The notes under the pieces were generated by a model that saw only the letters and a program-made list of their open reading frames with translations, was not told the DNA's origin and did not search any database. Positions 25,748 to 35,190 of a stretch of DNA of 64,000 nt are shown piece after piece. Numbering within the stretch: position 1 is the first letter of the stretch; the number at the start of each line of letters is the position of its first letter. The stretch covers positions 27,989-91,988 of the forward strand of contig CAZOKP010000002.1 in the NCBI GenBank assembly GCA_964580435.1, in the 5' to 3' direction. This DNA is from CAZKEW01 sp964580435 (lineage in GTDB: Bacteria; Acidobacteriota; Aminicenantia; Aminicenantales; UBA8522). Made by a program: the position numbers and the translations under genes.

Positions 25748-26692
25748 TTAAGAAATATACAGCTCCCGTATCCAATCCCATTCTTTCTTGAGGCCTTCCC
25801 CGAGGACGGCCCGGGGGGCGTAGCGGAGGTCTTTCTTGGCCTTTTCGATATCGGCAAGGGTGTGGAGCACGTCTCCTTTTTGCTCTTCAGCCCGGCGAAT
25901 CTCCACCTTCTTTTGGCAGATATCCTCAAGAAGGGGAAAAATGTCCTCCAATTTCTCCCTGTGCCCTCCGCCCACATTATAGGTTTCGCCCGTTCTTCCC
26001 TGGAGAAGGGCTGCGAGACAGGCCGTGACGATGTCATCGATATAGGTAAAGTCTCTGGTCTGCTTTCCGTCTCCGAATATCGTGACGGGCTTATCTTCGG
26101 CGATCGACTTGAAAAACTTGTGAAAGGCCATGTCCGGCCGCTGGCCAGGCCCGTAAACGGTGAAAAATCGGAGGGAGATCGTGGGAACATTGTAATTTTT
26201 ATAGTACAAGAAGCAGAGTTGTTCAGCCGCCAGCTTGGTCACTCCGTAGGGGGAGAGGGGGCGGAGAAGATTCATTTCTGACATCGGAAGTGTCGGAGTA
26301 AGGCCATAGACGGAAGAGGAAGAGGCATAGATGAATTTCTGGATGGAGCGGGCCTTCGCCGCTTCCAGGAGCCTTTGGGTCGCCAGGATATTGTTGTGGA
26401 TGTAGACAGAAAAGTTCTCCCCCCAGCTCGTTCGCACGCCGGCTTGTGCGGCCAGATGGAAGACCGCATCTGTTTGTCGGAGGATCCTGTCCAGGTCGGC
26501 CTCGAGAATATCCTCCGGCAGAAACTCGAAATTTTTGTTCTTCAGGAGAGGGCCGAGGTTGCTTTCTTTGATCCAGCGGGGATAGAAATCGGTGAAACAA
26601 TCCAGTCCGACGACATGATGGCCCGCTTCGAGCAGCCTCAGGCAGAGATGAGACCCGATAAATCCGGCTGCTCCAGTCACTAGACAGTTCAT
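25748..26692 (-). CDS. NAD-dependent nucleotide-sugar epimerase (UDP-glucuronate 4-epimerase-like)
   Basis: 314 residues. Extended SDR: GAAGFIGSH (7-15), Ser125, and the YxxxK pair Y149 and K153. The segments GLDCFTDFYPRWIK and RFFTVYGPGQRPDMA are typical of UDP-glucuronate/UDP-glucose 4-epimerases. It should interconvert a UDP-sugar at C4 for surface polysaccharide. It overlaps the rpe stop by 4 bp and is 16 bp upstream of the BamD-like gene. Confidence 0.88.
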   Translation of the reverse strand: MNCLVTGAAGFIGSHLCLRLLEAGHHVVGLDCFTDFYPRWIKESNLGPLLKNKNFEFLPEDILEADLDRILRQTDAVFHLAAQAGVRTSWGENFSVYIHNNILATQRLLEAAKARSIQKFIYASSSSVYGLTPTLPMSEMNLLRPLSPYGVTKLAAEQLCFLYYKNYNVPTISLRFFTVYGPGQRPDMAFHKFFKSIAEDKPVTIFGDGKQTRDFTYIDDIVTACLAALLQGRTGETYNVGGGHREKLEDIFPLLEDICQKKVEIRRAEEQKGDVLHTLADIEKAKKDLRYAPRAVLGEGLKKEWDWIRELYIS

Positions 26693-27357
26693 GCGGGATT
26701 GTACTTGTCGATGACCTTTTTCATCTCCCTGATCACCTGGGGAGGATTCGCGCTGGCAAAAATGGCCGCGCCGGCGACCAATATCTCCACTCCGTCCTGG
26801 ATGAGGGCCTCCATATTATGGAGGTTCACCCCCCCGTCCACTTCGATGGAGATAACCAAATTCTGGCCTTTGATTAGGTCATTGAGATGCCTGATTTTCT
26901 TGTGCGTGGCCTTGACAAATGTCTGTCCCCCGAACCCGGGGTTGACCGACATCACCAGAATGAAATCCAGGTCAGGGAGAATTTCGTCGAGAGAACGGAT
27001 CGGAGTCGCCGGATTTAGGGCCAGTCCAGCTTTCATCCCCAGGTCTTTGATCAACCCGATCTCCCGATGGAGATGACGAGAGGCCTCGACATGGATGGAG
27101 ATCCAATCGGCGCCCGCCTCATGGAAGAGGGGAATGAAAAATCCCGGATTCTCGACCATCAAATGGACGTCGAGGGGAAGCGAAGAGGTGCGCTTGAGCG
27201 CGGAGACGACTTGAGGGCCCAAGGTCAGATTGGGGACGAAATGGCCGTCCATGATATCGACGTGGACGAGGTCAGCTCCGGCCTGCTCAACCAACTTGAC
27301 CTCTTCGCCGATCTTGGAAAAATCTGCTGAAAGGATGGAGGGTGCGAGTCGGATCAT
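26689..27357 (-). CDS. rpe: Ribulose-phosphate 3-epimerase
   Basis: 222 residues, ATG 27357 with GGAGGTGAGCAG upstream and an ATGA overlap with the PASTA gene stop. TIM-barrel family motifs LSADFSKIGEEV, VHVDIMDGHFVPN (metal-binding His/Asp) and VMSVNPGFGGQ are intact. It interconverts ribulose 5-phosphate and xylulose 5-phosphate in the pentose phosphate pathway. The order PASTA protein-rpe is seen in several related genomes. Confidence 0.96.
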   Translation of the reverse strand: MIRLAPSILSADFSKIGEEVKLVEQAGADLVHVDIMDGHFVPNLTLGPQVVSALKRTSSLPLDVHLMVENPGFFIPLFHEAGADWISIHVEASRHLHREIGLIKDLGMKAGLALNPATPIRSLDEILPDLDFILVMSVNPGFGGQTFVKATHKKIRHLNDLIKGQNLVISIEVDGGVNLHNMEALIQDGVEILVAGAAIFASANPPQVIREMKKVIDKYNPA

Positions 27358-28073
27358 CTGCTCACCTCCAGGGTTATGAGGTTTCTTTTGGCGATTCCAT
27401 AGCCTTGGGGAGGAAACTGCTTGATGATAATGCCGGATTCGAGGCCGGGATAAAAAGAATAGCGAATGTCGGCCACCTGGAATCCCAATTCTTTGAGCCT
27501 GGCGACGGTCTCGCCGGCCTTGCGGCCGATCAGGTCGGGCATGACGTATTTCGGCTCAACGTCTCCCTGGCTAACGAGGAGATTGATGGGAGTATTCCTC
27601 TTCACCTTCTGCGGAGAAGGAGAAGGCTCCTGGGCAATGATTCGGCCGGCCGCGTATTCCGGGGTATGAATCTGCGATACTTTGCCTTTGCCGAGGCCGA
27701 TCTCGATGAGCATCTTTGTGGCCGCCTCCAGGCTTTTTCCTGTCAGTTTGGGCACTTCGACCATTTCACTGCCGCTACTCAGGACCACTTTGACTATTTT
27801 GCTGACTCTGATTTTTGAACCGGCTGAAGGCTCCTGATGGACAATCCGGCCTTTTTCCCAGCGGTCACTTAATTCCACGCCTTTTTCAAACAGGGATAGC
27901 TTGCGCTTGGCCAGGTCGCCCTTCGCTTCAGTCAGCGTCTTGCCCGCGAGGTCGGGCACAGAGACCATCTCCCCTTTTTGGATGATCCGGGAAAAAAGGA
28001 TGGCGCTGAGGAAAAAAACTATGAAGAAGAGAAGCGGGAGATGGCTATACGCAAAGATCTTTTTCGCCGGCAT
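27354..28073 (-). CDS. Membrane-anchored three-PASTA-domain protein without a kinase domain
   Basis: 239 residues. One N-terminal transmembrane helix (about residues 8-30), then three PASTA repeats of about 65 residues each (MVSVPDLAGKTLTEA, MVEVPKLTGKSLEAA, YVMPDLIGRKAGETV). PASTA domains bind muropeptides or lipid II in Ser/Thr kinases and PBPs, but no kinase or transpeptidase is attached. It may be a peptidoglycan sensor or scaffold. First gene of the 28073-19283 minus-strand operon; translationally coupled to rpe. Confidence 0.9.
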   Translation of the reverse strand: MPAKKIFAYSHLPLLFFIVFFLSAILFSRIIQKGEMVSVPDLAGKTLTEAKGDLAKRKLSLFEKGVELSDRWEKGRIVHQEPSAGSKIRVSKIVKVVLSSGSEMVEVPKLTGKSLEAATKMLIEIGLGKGKVSQIHTPEYAAGRIIAQEPSPSPQKVKRNTPINLLVSQGDVEPKYVMPDLIGRKAGETVARLKELGFQVADIRYSFYPGLESGIIIKQFPPQGYGIAKRNLITLEVSR

Positions 28074-28122
28074 GCCTCACGCACAACGCTTTCGGTCACT
28101 CTTTGAAGTGATTTACAAAATT

Positions 28123-28151
28123 AAGATACCATAGAATATGAACGAAGTAAA
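28123..28151 (-). promoter_or_regulatory. Possible promoter of the PASTA-to-miaB operon
   Basis: On the minus strand: -35 TTTACT (28146-28151), 17-bp spacer, -10 TATCTT (28123-28128). Both boxes are only partial matches. It lies 50 bp before the first gene. Confidence 0.4.
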
Positions 28152-28196
28152 CATCAAAAAAGTTTCAATGTCTCCGTCTGATGAAGTGCGCTCCGT

Positions 28197-28225
28197 TTGC
28201 TGCGGCCCAGATTTTTATCTATAAT
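28197..28225 (+). promoter_or_regulatory. Predicted promoter of the threonine aldolase gene
   Basis: -35 TTGCTG (28197-28202), 17-bp spacer, perfect -10 TATAAT (28220-28225), 37 bp before ATG 28263. This supports the 28263 start over a longer reading from 28197. Confidence 0.65.
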
Positions 28226-28262
28226 GAGTTCTCATTTGGGCGTGAGAGAGGAGGACCGGACG

Positions 28263-29300
28263 ATGAGCGAGATTTCCGATTTCCGCAGTGATACCGTCAC
28301 CAGACCCACGGAGAAGATGCGAAGGGCGATGGCGGAGGCCGTCGTCGGGGATGATGTCCTCGGCGATGACCCGACCGTCCAAAAGCTTGAAGGCCTAGCG
28401 GCTGCGATCATGGGAAAAGACGCGGCCCTGTATGTTCCTTCGGGAACCATGGGCAATTCCATCGCCGTCAAGGTGTGGACTCGGGAACTCGAAGAGGTGA
28501 TTCTCGAGGCAAGGTCTCATATTTATAATATGGAATCGACGCACCTGACTTTCATCTCGAGAGTCACGCCCCGTCCCCTTCCTTCGATGCGGGGCGCCAT
28601 GGACCCGGACGAGGTTGAACGGAATATCCGGAAACCCTCAGTCCACAGCCCGCGGACATCGCTTATCTGCGTGGAAAATACCCACAACAACTGGAGCGGC
28701 GCCGTCGTCCCGGTCGAGAACTTGAAGGCGTTGCGGCGAGTCGCCGATAAACATGAGATCAAGCTTCATCTGGATGGGGCGCGCATTTTCAACGCCAGCG
28801 CGGCTTCCGGCCTGCCGGCCAAGGAGTACGCGGGTTTTGCCGACTCGATGATGTTCTGCCTATCTAAAGGACTATCAGCTCCCGTTGGCTCGATGCTCGT
28901 GGGGCCGGCTGATTTCATCGCTTCTGCTCGGAGAGTCCGGAAGGCTCTGGGGGGAGGAATGAGGCAGGTGGGAGTTCTCGCGGCGCCCGGGATTATCGCT
29001 CTTACGGAAATGACGGGCCGTCTTCACGAGGACCATGAAAGAGCGAAAAAACTGGCTTCGGCCATAGCCGGCCTTCCCGGGGTTCTGCTCGATCCCGATG
29101 AGATCCAATCCAATATCATCATCTTTGGGTTTTCCCACCCCAAGATTTCCATCGCCGATTTCCTCGTGGAACTCCAAAAAAGGAGGATTTTGGGCCTGGC
29201 TTCACCCGGCGGCAGCGGGATCCGATTTGTCACCCACAAGGACATCGACGATGAGGATGTCGCGCGGGCAACGGCCGCCTTCCGAGAAATTCTGAAGTAA
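28263..29300 (+). CDS. ltaE: Low-specificity L-threonine aldolase
   Basis: 345 residues, ATG 28263 behind GAGAGGAGGACCGGACG. Fold-type I PLP enzyme: FRSDTVTRPT at the N-terminus, D171 (HLDGARIFNA) contacts the cofactor pyridine, and the Schiff-base Lys is K202 (CLSKGLSAPVGS). It cleaves L-threonine or L-allo-threonine to glycine and acetaldehyde. The motif set matches beta-eliminating lyase/threonine aldolases well. Monocistronic, with divergent and convergent neighbours. Confidence 0.93.
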   Translation: MSEISDFRSDTVTRPTEKMRRAMAEAVVGDDVLGDDPTVQKLEGLAAAIMGKDAALYVPSGTMGNSIAVKVWTRELEEVILEARSHIYNMESTHLTFISRVTPRPLPSMRGAMDPDEVERNIRKPSVHSPRTSLICVENTHNNWSGAVVPVENLKALRRVADKHEIKLHLDGARIFNASAASGLPAKEYAGFADSMMFCLSKGLSAPVGSMLVGPADFIASARRVRKALGGGMRQVGVLAAPGIIALTEMTGRLHEDHERAKKLASAIAGLPGVLLDPDEIQSNIIIFGFSHPKISIADFLVELQKRRILGLASPGGSGIRFVTHKDIDDEDVARATAAFREILK

Positions 29301-29333
29301 CCCTCTTGCCTTTGTTCGTTCGGCGCCAGAATT

Positions 29334-31352
29334 CTATCCTTCGAGCGATTCGGCCAGGAGCTGGGCGATGTCCTTAACCGCAATTTCGGTTTTTCCCCTG
29401 TCTTTTAGACCGTCCTTGAGCATATTCAAGCAGAACGGACAAGACGTTGCGGCGACCTTTGCCCCGGAGTGGATGACCTCATCCGTCCTCAGATGATTAA
29501 TGCGCTGGCCCAGGCTCTCCTCGGTCCACATCAGCCCTCCTCCGGCCCCGCAGCAGAAGCTGTGCTCGCGGCTTCGTCCGAGCTCGATGAATTTTTCCGG
29601 AGAAAGCCGCGACAGAATGTCCCGGGGCTCTTCGATAATACGATTATGCCGGCCAAGATAGCAGGAATCGTGATAGGTCAGGCTGCCGGCCAGATTCGCT
29701 TTGATGGGGAGCCGACCCTGTTTGACCAATCGGTCGAGGAAGACGATGTGGGGCACGACTTCGATCTTGGCCAGCGTGGCTCGGTCGGTTTTAGACAACG
29801 AAGAGAGAAGACCGAGAAGCCGGGGGTATTCGTTCTTGAAGGTGTTATACCCGTGCGGGCAGAAGGTGATGATTCTTTTGACGTTGTATTTGAGGAAAAG
29901 GCTCAAATTTTCGCCGGCCAGCGTCTGGAAAAGGTATTCCTGGCCCAGGCGCCGGGCTGAATCGCCGCAGCATTTCTCTTCTGTCCCCAGGATGGCAAAA
30001 TCGACCCCCGATTTTTTAAGCAGAGAGACCATCGCCGCCGCAATTTTGGTGCCCTCCTCGTCATAGGAACCGGCACATCCCACCCAAAGGAGGTACTCCG
30101 CCGATTTCCGGTCAGCCATCAAGGGAACCTCAAGAGAAGCCGCCCAGTCCGCTCTCTTGGCGAACCCGATCCCCCAGGGGTTGGCGTTTGTTTCCATATT
30201 GCGGAAAAAGGCATTCAACTCCTGCGGGAACTTGCTCTGCATCAAGACTTCGCTCCGGCGGATGCCGACGATCTTGCGGATATGCTCGATTTCAACCGGG
30301 CAGACATGCTGACAGGATCCGCAGGTCGTGCACGTCCAGATTTCTCCTTCGCTGTAAACACCGGGAAGAAGGGAGGGCAGGTCTTCCCGTTTGCCTTTTA
30401 GCAGTTTTACTTTCTCGCCGAGGAGGTGCCGTTCAAGGTTGAAAACGATCATCTTCGGCGAAAGCGGCTTGCCGCTGAGGAAGGCGGGACAGGCATCCTG
30501 GCAACGGCCGCATTCCATGCAGGCGAATGCGTCCAGGAGGTCCTTCCAGGAGAGGTCGCTCGCTTTTTCGACTCCAAAAACTTCAGACTTCTCGATATCC
30601 AGCGGCTGGATTTCTCCGCTCGGCCGCTCGGACCGGAAGAATACGTTCAGGGGCCCTGTGAACATGTGCAGGTACTTGGAGTGGGGAACATAGACGATGA
30701 ACCCGAAGACCAGCAGAATGTGGAGCCACCAGGAGAGGCGGAAATGGGCGGCGATGACGTCCGGGCTCAAGCCCAAGCTCTGGACGCTGTCGGCCAGATA
30801 ATTTCCCAAGAAGGCAAGGCGGGCGCTTTCGGGATGCCTGGCGATGGCGAAAGCTTCAAAGTAAAGATAGCTCAGGGTGACGGCGATGATGAAAAAATAG
30901 ATCAACCCGGAATCGAGCAGAGTTGTCTTATAGGCCTTCGGTCTGACGATGAACCGGCGGACGATGAAGAAGAGAATCCCGGCAAGAACAAGAAGTGCGA
31001 AGACGTCCACGATCAGAGAGAAAAAGAGTCCGACCCCGGTCTGCCCGAAGAGATAGAACTTGTTGACGTAACCTTCCAGGGTATGGTTGACCGTCATGGT
31101 GTCAAACGTCAGGGCGCCGTAGAAAATGAAAACATGCGCGAGTCCGGTAAAGATGCGCTCGTTTTTTAAGGTGCATTTCTGGAGGAGGACCTTAGACAAG
31201 GTGTCTCCGACCCTTCGGGCCAGGCCGGAGAAGCGCATCTCCGGGTTGCCTCTACGGATGATCCGGTAGCGGAGGTAGATCGGAAAAGCAAAACCCAGAA
31301 AAGTCGCGAGAATGATGAGAGAAAAAACAACCTTTTCCCACGCTTGCAGCAT
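29334..31352 (-). CDS. Membrane Fe-S oxidoreductase, HdrD/EMO-like (candidate ETF:menaquinone oxidoreductase)
   Basis: 672 residues. An N-terminal part with about six membrane helices (nitrate-reductase gamma-like, His-containing) is followed by two [4Fe-4S] motifs (CMECGRCQDACP and CTTCGSCQHVCP) and two C-terminal CCG domains (EKCCGDS, then SFCCGAGGG). This layout is that of the EMO family, proposed in Geobacter and syntrophs to move electrons from acyl-CoA dehydrogenase-reduced ETF to menaquinone. Alternatives are other HdrD-like or LutA/GlcF-like oxidoreductases. No etfAB is adjacent. The acyl-CoA dehydrogenase at 3012 is a possible functional partner. Confidence 0.85.
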   Translation of the reverse strand: MLQAWEKVVFSLIILATFLGFAFPIYLRYRIIRRGNPEMRFSGLARRVGDTLSKVLLQKCTLKNERIFTGLAHVFIFYGALTFDTMTVNHTLEGYVNKFYLFGQTGVGLFFSLIVDVFALLVLAGILFFIVRRFIVRPKAYKTTLLDSGLIYFFIIAVTLSYLYFEAFAIARHPESARLAFLGNYLADSVQSLGLSPDVIAAHFRLSWWLHILLVFGFIVYVPHSKYLHMFTGPLNVFFRSERPSGEIQPLDIEKSEVFGVEKASDLSWKDLLDAFACMECGRCQDACPAFLSGKPLSPKMIVFNLERHLLGEKVKLLKGKREDLPSLLPGVYSEGEIWTCTTCGSCQHVCPVEIEHIRKIVGIRRSEVLMQSKFPQELNAFFRNMETNANPWGIGFAKRADWAASLEVPLMADRKSAEYLLWVGCAGSYDEEGTKIAAAMVSLLKKSGVDFAILGTEEKCCGDSARRLGQEYLFQTLAGENLSLFLKYNVKRIITFCPHGYNTFKNEYPRLLGLLSSLSKTDRATLAKIEVVPHIVFLDRLVKQGRLPIKANLAGSLTYHDSCYLGRHNRIIEEPRDILSRLSPEKFIELGRSREHSFCCGAGGGLMWTEESLGQRINHLRTDEVIHSGAKVAATSCPFCLNMLKDGLKDRGKTEIAVKDIAQLLAESLEG

Positions 31353-31365
31353 TTTCTCTCCTTTC

Positions 31366-32190
31366 TTAAAAGAGAATGGCCATCCCCCAGATCAATTTCG
31401 AGTGGGATCGCCTGTTTCCCAGGGGGCTTGTTTCCGTGTCCGCCCAGATGCCTGTTCCCGCAGCGAGCTGGAGCCATTCCGTCAGGTTGAACCGGAAAAT
31501 CAAGTCGGCGATCAATGTCTGTCCTATATTGAACACCGTGTCAGACTGGACAATAACCTGCAAGCTCGCCGTGACGTTTTTCCCCAATTGAGCGCCGGCG
31601 CGCAATCCGTATTCCTGCCTGACCTTGCCCCCGGAGAGGTCGAGATGGGTTCGCTGGTTGGTATGATGGAAGAACCAGGCAAAAGGCTCAATCACATAGT
31701 CCTTGCCTTGAAAAGGTACGCTGAACCCGATGTAGTTCCGGTTCGTGTAATAGGGCTTTCCATTCAGATAGCTGGTGTGGTCGGCGTCATGGTCAGAATC
31801 ATGCCCGAGAATCAGCGTGAGATGCTCGAAGATCTCCTGATGAAACGAGAAGTGCCAGTCGAATTTTGTCCTTTGACCACCGTCGTCGTGCGTAAGAAGC
31901 TGGAAATCTAAGGCGGTGGTGCGAGTCAAGAATATGAAGGTGCGAAACCCGAAGTTCCAGCGGTCTTCCGGCCCGGTGAGGTCATTATAGCTGGGGTACG
32001 TGGACGGGAGCTGCAACTGGCCGAAGAATTCGCCATGGACCAGGACTTTTTTGTCCGGACCAAGCGGAAATTTCTGTTCGAAAGGGCGGTAAAGAAAGAG
32101 CTCATAGCCGGGAAGTGCCGGCGGCAGAAGCGCCGCGGCCAGCCAGAAGAATAGTAAACCTATCGATTTAATAAAATATTTAGAATTCAT
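31366..32190 (-). CDS. Predicted outer-membrane beta-barrel protein
   Basis: 274 residues. Signal peptide of about 28 residues (MNSKYFIKSIGLLFFWLAAAL). The mature part is alternating strands rich in aromatic residues and ends in WGMAILF, a C-terminal Phe typical of barrel insertion. DHDADHTSYLNGKPYYT is a surface-loop-like segment. The start overlaps the TonB-receptor stop by 11 bp, so the two are likely co-expressed and may share a substrate. It resembles lipid- or polymer-linked DUF1207-type barrels in overall style, but I am not sure of the family. Confidence 0.7.
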   Translation of the reverse strand: MNSKYFIKSIGLLFFWLAAALLPPALPGYELFLYRPFEQKFPLGPDKKVLVHGEFFGQLQLPSTYPSYNDLTGPEDRWNFGFRTFIFLTRTTALDFQLLTHDDGGQRTKFDWHFSFHQEIFEHLTLILGHDSDHDADHTSYLNGKPYYTNRNYIGFSVPFQGKDYVIEPFAWFFHHTNQRTHLDLSGGKVRQEYGLRAGAQLGKNVTASLQVIVQSDTVFNIGQTLIADLIFRFNLTEWLQLAAGTGIWADTETSPLGNRRSHSKLIWGMAILF

Positions 32191-35038
32191 AGGAGAAACC
32201 TAAGCGGAAGACCCGCGGTGACTCGATCTCCGTGGCGTTACGCAACGGAAACTCCGGTCCTGTCCATTCGGACTCCTTGGCCGCAGAGGCAGAGTTGAAG
32301 ATGTTGTATCCGTCCAGGAATATTTTTCCTCTCGCCTTGCCCAGGTCGAAGACTTTTTCTAGGCGCACGTCCACGGTCATGTTGAATTCATAGCGGGTCT
32401 TTCCGCGGGCAGAGGCTTGAACATAGAAAGGACCCTGGTTCATGCCGGTGACGATGATCTTCCGGGCAAAGGGCTGGCCGTCGTAATAGGTGATTAACGT
32501 TGAGAGCCGGAAGCCAAGGGGAACAGCGACGCCCGCGCCAAGCCTGGCCGTGTAGGCCCGGTCAAAACGCAACCGGCCGCGAGCGAAGATTGAGGCGTTC
32601 GGGTTATCGTACAGAGTCCCTACGACGCCGTCGTCATTTTCCCATTCTGTGTTTCCCGGGCTTGTCGTCCCGGTGGCTTCGGTGGCTGTGGCGGAAAAAA
32701 AGAGGACCAGGCTCGGGCTGAATTTCTTGGCCAGGGTCAAGTCAAGGCCGCGATAGTATGAAACTCTTGCGCCGGCCTCGGGATTAGTCAGGAGGAAAAA
32801 ATCCTGGCCCAACGTGTCCTTCCATTGGTTGTAAACGGTCAAATAGAGTTCGTCCCCGGTCCCCGGGATATAATCATCGCCGAGATCGAAGATCTCGACC
32901 GGGTCGTAGGAGGATAGGGGAACGCCAACGTTTATGGTTTCGACAAGATTTTCCGTTTTCCGATAAAAACCGGCCAGCGATAAGTAAAAATTTTTTGGGA
33001 ACACCCGCGATAGGACCGCTGAAAGCTCGTCGGTGTACGGCCTTTTGATGTTCGGGTCGATGCGGGCATAATGAGGTCCTTCTCTCCGCAAGAGCCTGCC
33101 GGCCTCGCCCTCCTGGAACCTGAGGTCATGATTGGCATCCGTCCAGTGATAAACCAGCCCGGCCAAGGCATAGGGATTTCCGTAGGCCAAGTACCAGAGG
33201 GGGAGCTCGAAATAATAGCGCGAGGCCGACACTCTGAGCCAGGTATTTTTGCGTGAGGTGAAGGGGAAGGCAAAGACCAGGCGGGGAGAAAGATTCTGCC
33301 AGGTGACGCATCCGCCCCGGCTCTGGAAAATCGGACTTGGCGGGTCCTGGGTTGGCCCAGAATGGCCGGACGATGTCCAGCCCCGCGTGGAAATGAAATT
33401 CAGGCCCAGAGATAGGGAGGCGAGATTAGAAAAGGTCAGAGTCTCCTGAACAAAAAAATTGACATTGAGGGCCTTTTCTCCGTGTTGGAGCGGAGTATTG
33501 TACCGGACGATCTCCAAGGGGCGTTCTCCAAGAAAATGAAGATGGTAGTTATCGAGAACGGCAAGTTCAGAAGATGAGGAGGAATACTTGAGAGAAAATC
33601 CGTAATCCAGGCGATGATGAAAACGGGACAGGTTTCCCAGCAGGGCCTGCCCCAGGCCTTCCAAAACTAGAGCGGTCCGGCCGTCCTGGCCCGCTGCTGC
33701 TGCGGCTCCGGAAGGTATTTCTGTAAAGATTTCAAGCCCGTGCGGTTCGGTCGCTCCTTCTTGAAAATCAGAATGGAAATTTCCCCGTCTGAACCCGGCG
33801 CCGACCTCGAGCGTGTGGTCCGGCCTAATCTTCGTCCTCCAGGTGACTTGAAGGACATGGAAAAAGTTTTTTCTGTCCAGGGTCGCGGAATAAGGAACCA
33901 GCCTGTCCGCTCCATAAGAGAACTGGCGGACGACTTGTCCGGTCCAGAACATCTGGAGCGAACTTCGGGACATGAGGTATGTCAGGTTGACCAATCCCGA
34001 GTAGACAGAGGCGTTATCATCCGGAGAGAATTGGGCGATATCACGCGAAAGGCCGAGGCCGGTGAAGGAGGCGAAGAAAAGAAGCCGGCTGGAAAGAATT
34101 GGCCCAGAAACCTGAGCGTTATAGTTTTGGAAGGAATTCAGGCGGTTGGTTTCATATAGCCCTTCCGTCTCCAGGGCTGGAGTGATGTTGGAGGTCGTCA
34201 TCGCCCGGGTTGTTAAAAAAGCCGTGAGGGCGCCGTGAAACTGCGAGGTCCCCTGCTTGGGGATGAGGTCGAAATATCCGCCGGGCGCGATGTAAGGGAT
34301 GGGATGCTGGCCGTTGCTGTGCCGCGTGTAGTCCAGGCTGTAGAGGTCAGGATAATAAAGCGGGGCGCCGGCGAGGTAGGGGTCGGTGACATCCATCCCG
34401 TTAATGAGATAGCTCGTCTGGGTCCAGGAGACGCTGCCTCGGGAGCTGAAAAGCGCGGGCTCGCTGGCCCATATCCCCCCGATATCGAATCGATTTGTCG
34501 TCGCCGAAAAATCCTGGTTTTGAATAAGCGACCAGACGTTGTTGCCCGAGGGGAAAGCCTCGATTTGATTCTCGTTGATGATGGTTTGGGCCGAATCGTT
34601 GGTGAGATCGGCCCAAAGCGGTTGGAGGGAAGGAGAGTCGGACTTCTCTGCCCCCCTAAGACTGATTCTGACATAGAGAATCCGGCCGGGCTCGATAACG
34701 ACTCTTGGCGCTTTATAAGATAGATATCCTTCCCGTTCGAAAAGCACGGCGAGTACCCCGGGAGGGATCCCGTTGAGTTCGAAAAACCCATTCTTATCCG
34801 AATAGGCAGATTCCTGATAAAGAGCCTCTTGGGACCTTAGAGTGACCCGCACGTTCTCAAGAGGTTTCTTATATTGGTCCCTGACATGTCCTAGAAGAAT
34901 TCCAGAATTTTCAGCGAAAAGAAATGGACGTCCGGATAAGAAATGGCCAAAGAATAGCAAAAAAAACAACGGGAGATTAAGAATTTTCTTCCGCGCGTTG
35001 TCCCTCAGCTTTCTTATCTCCCGCAGGTAAGTCTCCAT
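32180..35038 (-). CDS. TonB-dependent receptor with a CarboxypepD_reg-like N-terminal domain
   Basis: 952 residues from ATG 35038 (ATGGGAAAT upstream). A charged N-terminus and hydrophobic stretch (KILNLPLFFLLFF, about 19-35) form the signal. A carboxypeptidase regulatory-like beta-sandwich follows (ILLGHVRDQYKKPLENVRVTLRS), then a plug with SYLINGMDVTDPYL and a long barrel ending LGFSYEF. Such receptors import or display large substrates, often glycans or peptides in Acidobacteria-like lineages. The ligand is not indicated. An orphan ExbD is encoded at 4688-5083. A small barrel gene overlaps its end. Confidence 0.92.
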   Translation of the reverse strand: METYLREIRKLRDNARKKILNLPLFFLLFFGHFLSGRPFLFAENSGILLGHVRDQYKKPLENVRVTLRSQEALYQESAYSDKNGFFELNGIPPGVLAVLFEREGYLSYKAPRVVIEPGRILYVRISLRGAEKSDSPSLQPLWADLTNDSAQTIINENQIEAFPSGNNVWSLIQNQDFSATTNRFDIGGIWASEPALFSSRGSVSWTQTSYLINGMDVTDPYLAGAPLYYPDLYSLDYTRHSNGQHPIPYIAPGGYFDLIPKQGTSQFHGALTAFLTTRAMTTSNITPALETEGLYETNRLNSFQNYNAQVSGPILSSRLLFFASFTGLGLSRDIAQFSPDDNASVYSGLVNLTYLMSRSSLQMFWTGQVVRQFSYGADRLVPYSATLDRKNFFHVLQVTWRTKIRPDHTLEVGAGFRRGNFHSDFQEGATEPHGLEIFTEIPSGAAAAAGQDGRTALVLEGLGQALLGNLSRFHHRLDYGFSLKYSSSSSELAVLDNYHLHFLGERPLEIVRYNTPLQHGEKALNVNFFVQETLTFSNLASLSLGLNFISTRGWTSSGHSGPTQDPPSPIFQSRGGCVTWQNLSPRLVFAFPFTSRKNTWLRVSASRYYFELPLWYLAYGNPYALAGLVYHWTDANHDLRFQEGEAGRLLRREGPHYARIDPNIKRPYTDELSAVLSRVFPKNFYLSLAGFYRKTENLVETINVGVPLSSYDPVEIFDLGDDYIPGTGDELYLTVYNQWKDTLGQDFFLLTNPEAGARVSYYRGLDLTLAKKFSPSLVLFFSATATEATGTTSPGNTEWENDDGVVGTLYDNPNASIFARGRLRFDRAYTARLGAGVAVPLGFRLSTLITYYDGQPFARKIIVTGMNQGPFYVQASARGKTRYEFNMTVDVRLEKVFDLGKARGKIFLDGYNIFNSASAAKESEWTGPEFPLRNATEIESPRVFRLGFSYEF

Positions 35039-35106
35039 ATATTTCCCATTTTTGACTGGCGCTGTCAAGAATTTCTATGACGAAAGCGGCATCGCGTTTC
35101 GGCGGC

Positions 35107-35135
35107 TTTCAATATTTAAGAAAAGAAATTATAAT
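35107..35135 (+). promoter_or_regulatory. Possible promoter of lpdA
   Basis: Weak -35 TTTCAA (35107-35112), 17-bp spacer, perfect -10 TATAAT (35130-35135), 55 bp before ATG 35191. Confidence 0.5.
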
Positions 35136-35190
35136 GAGCCCTTGCCAAGTAGTGAAAAAAAGGCATGCCTTTCTTGTGAAGGAGGGAGCC

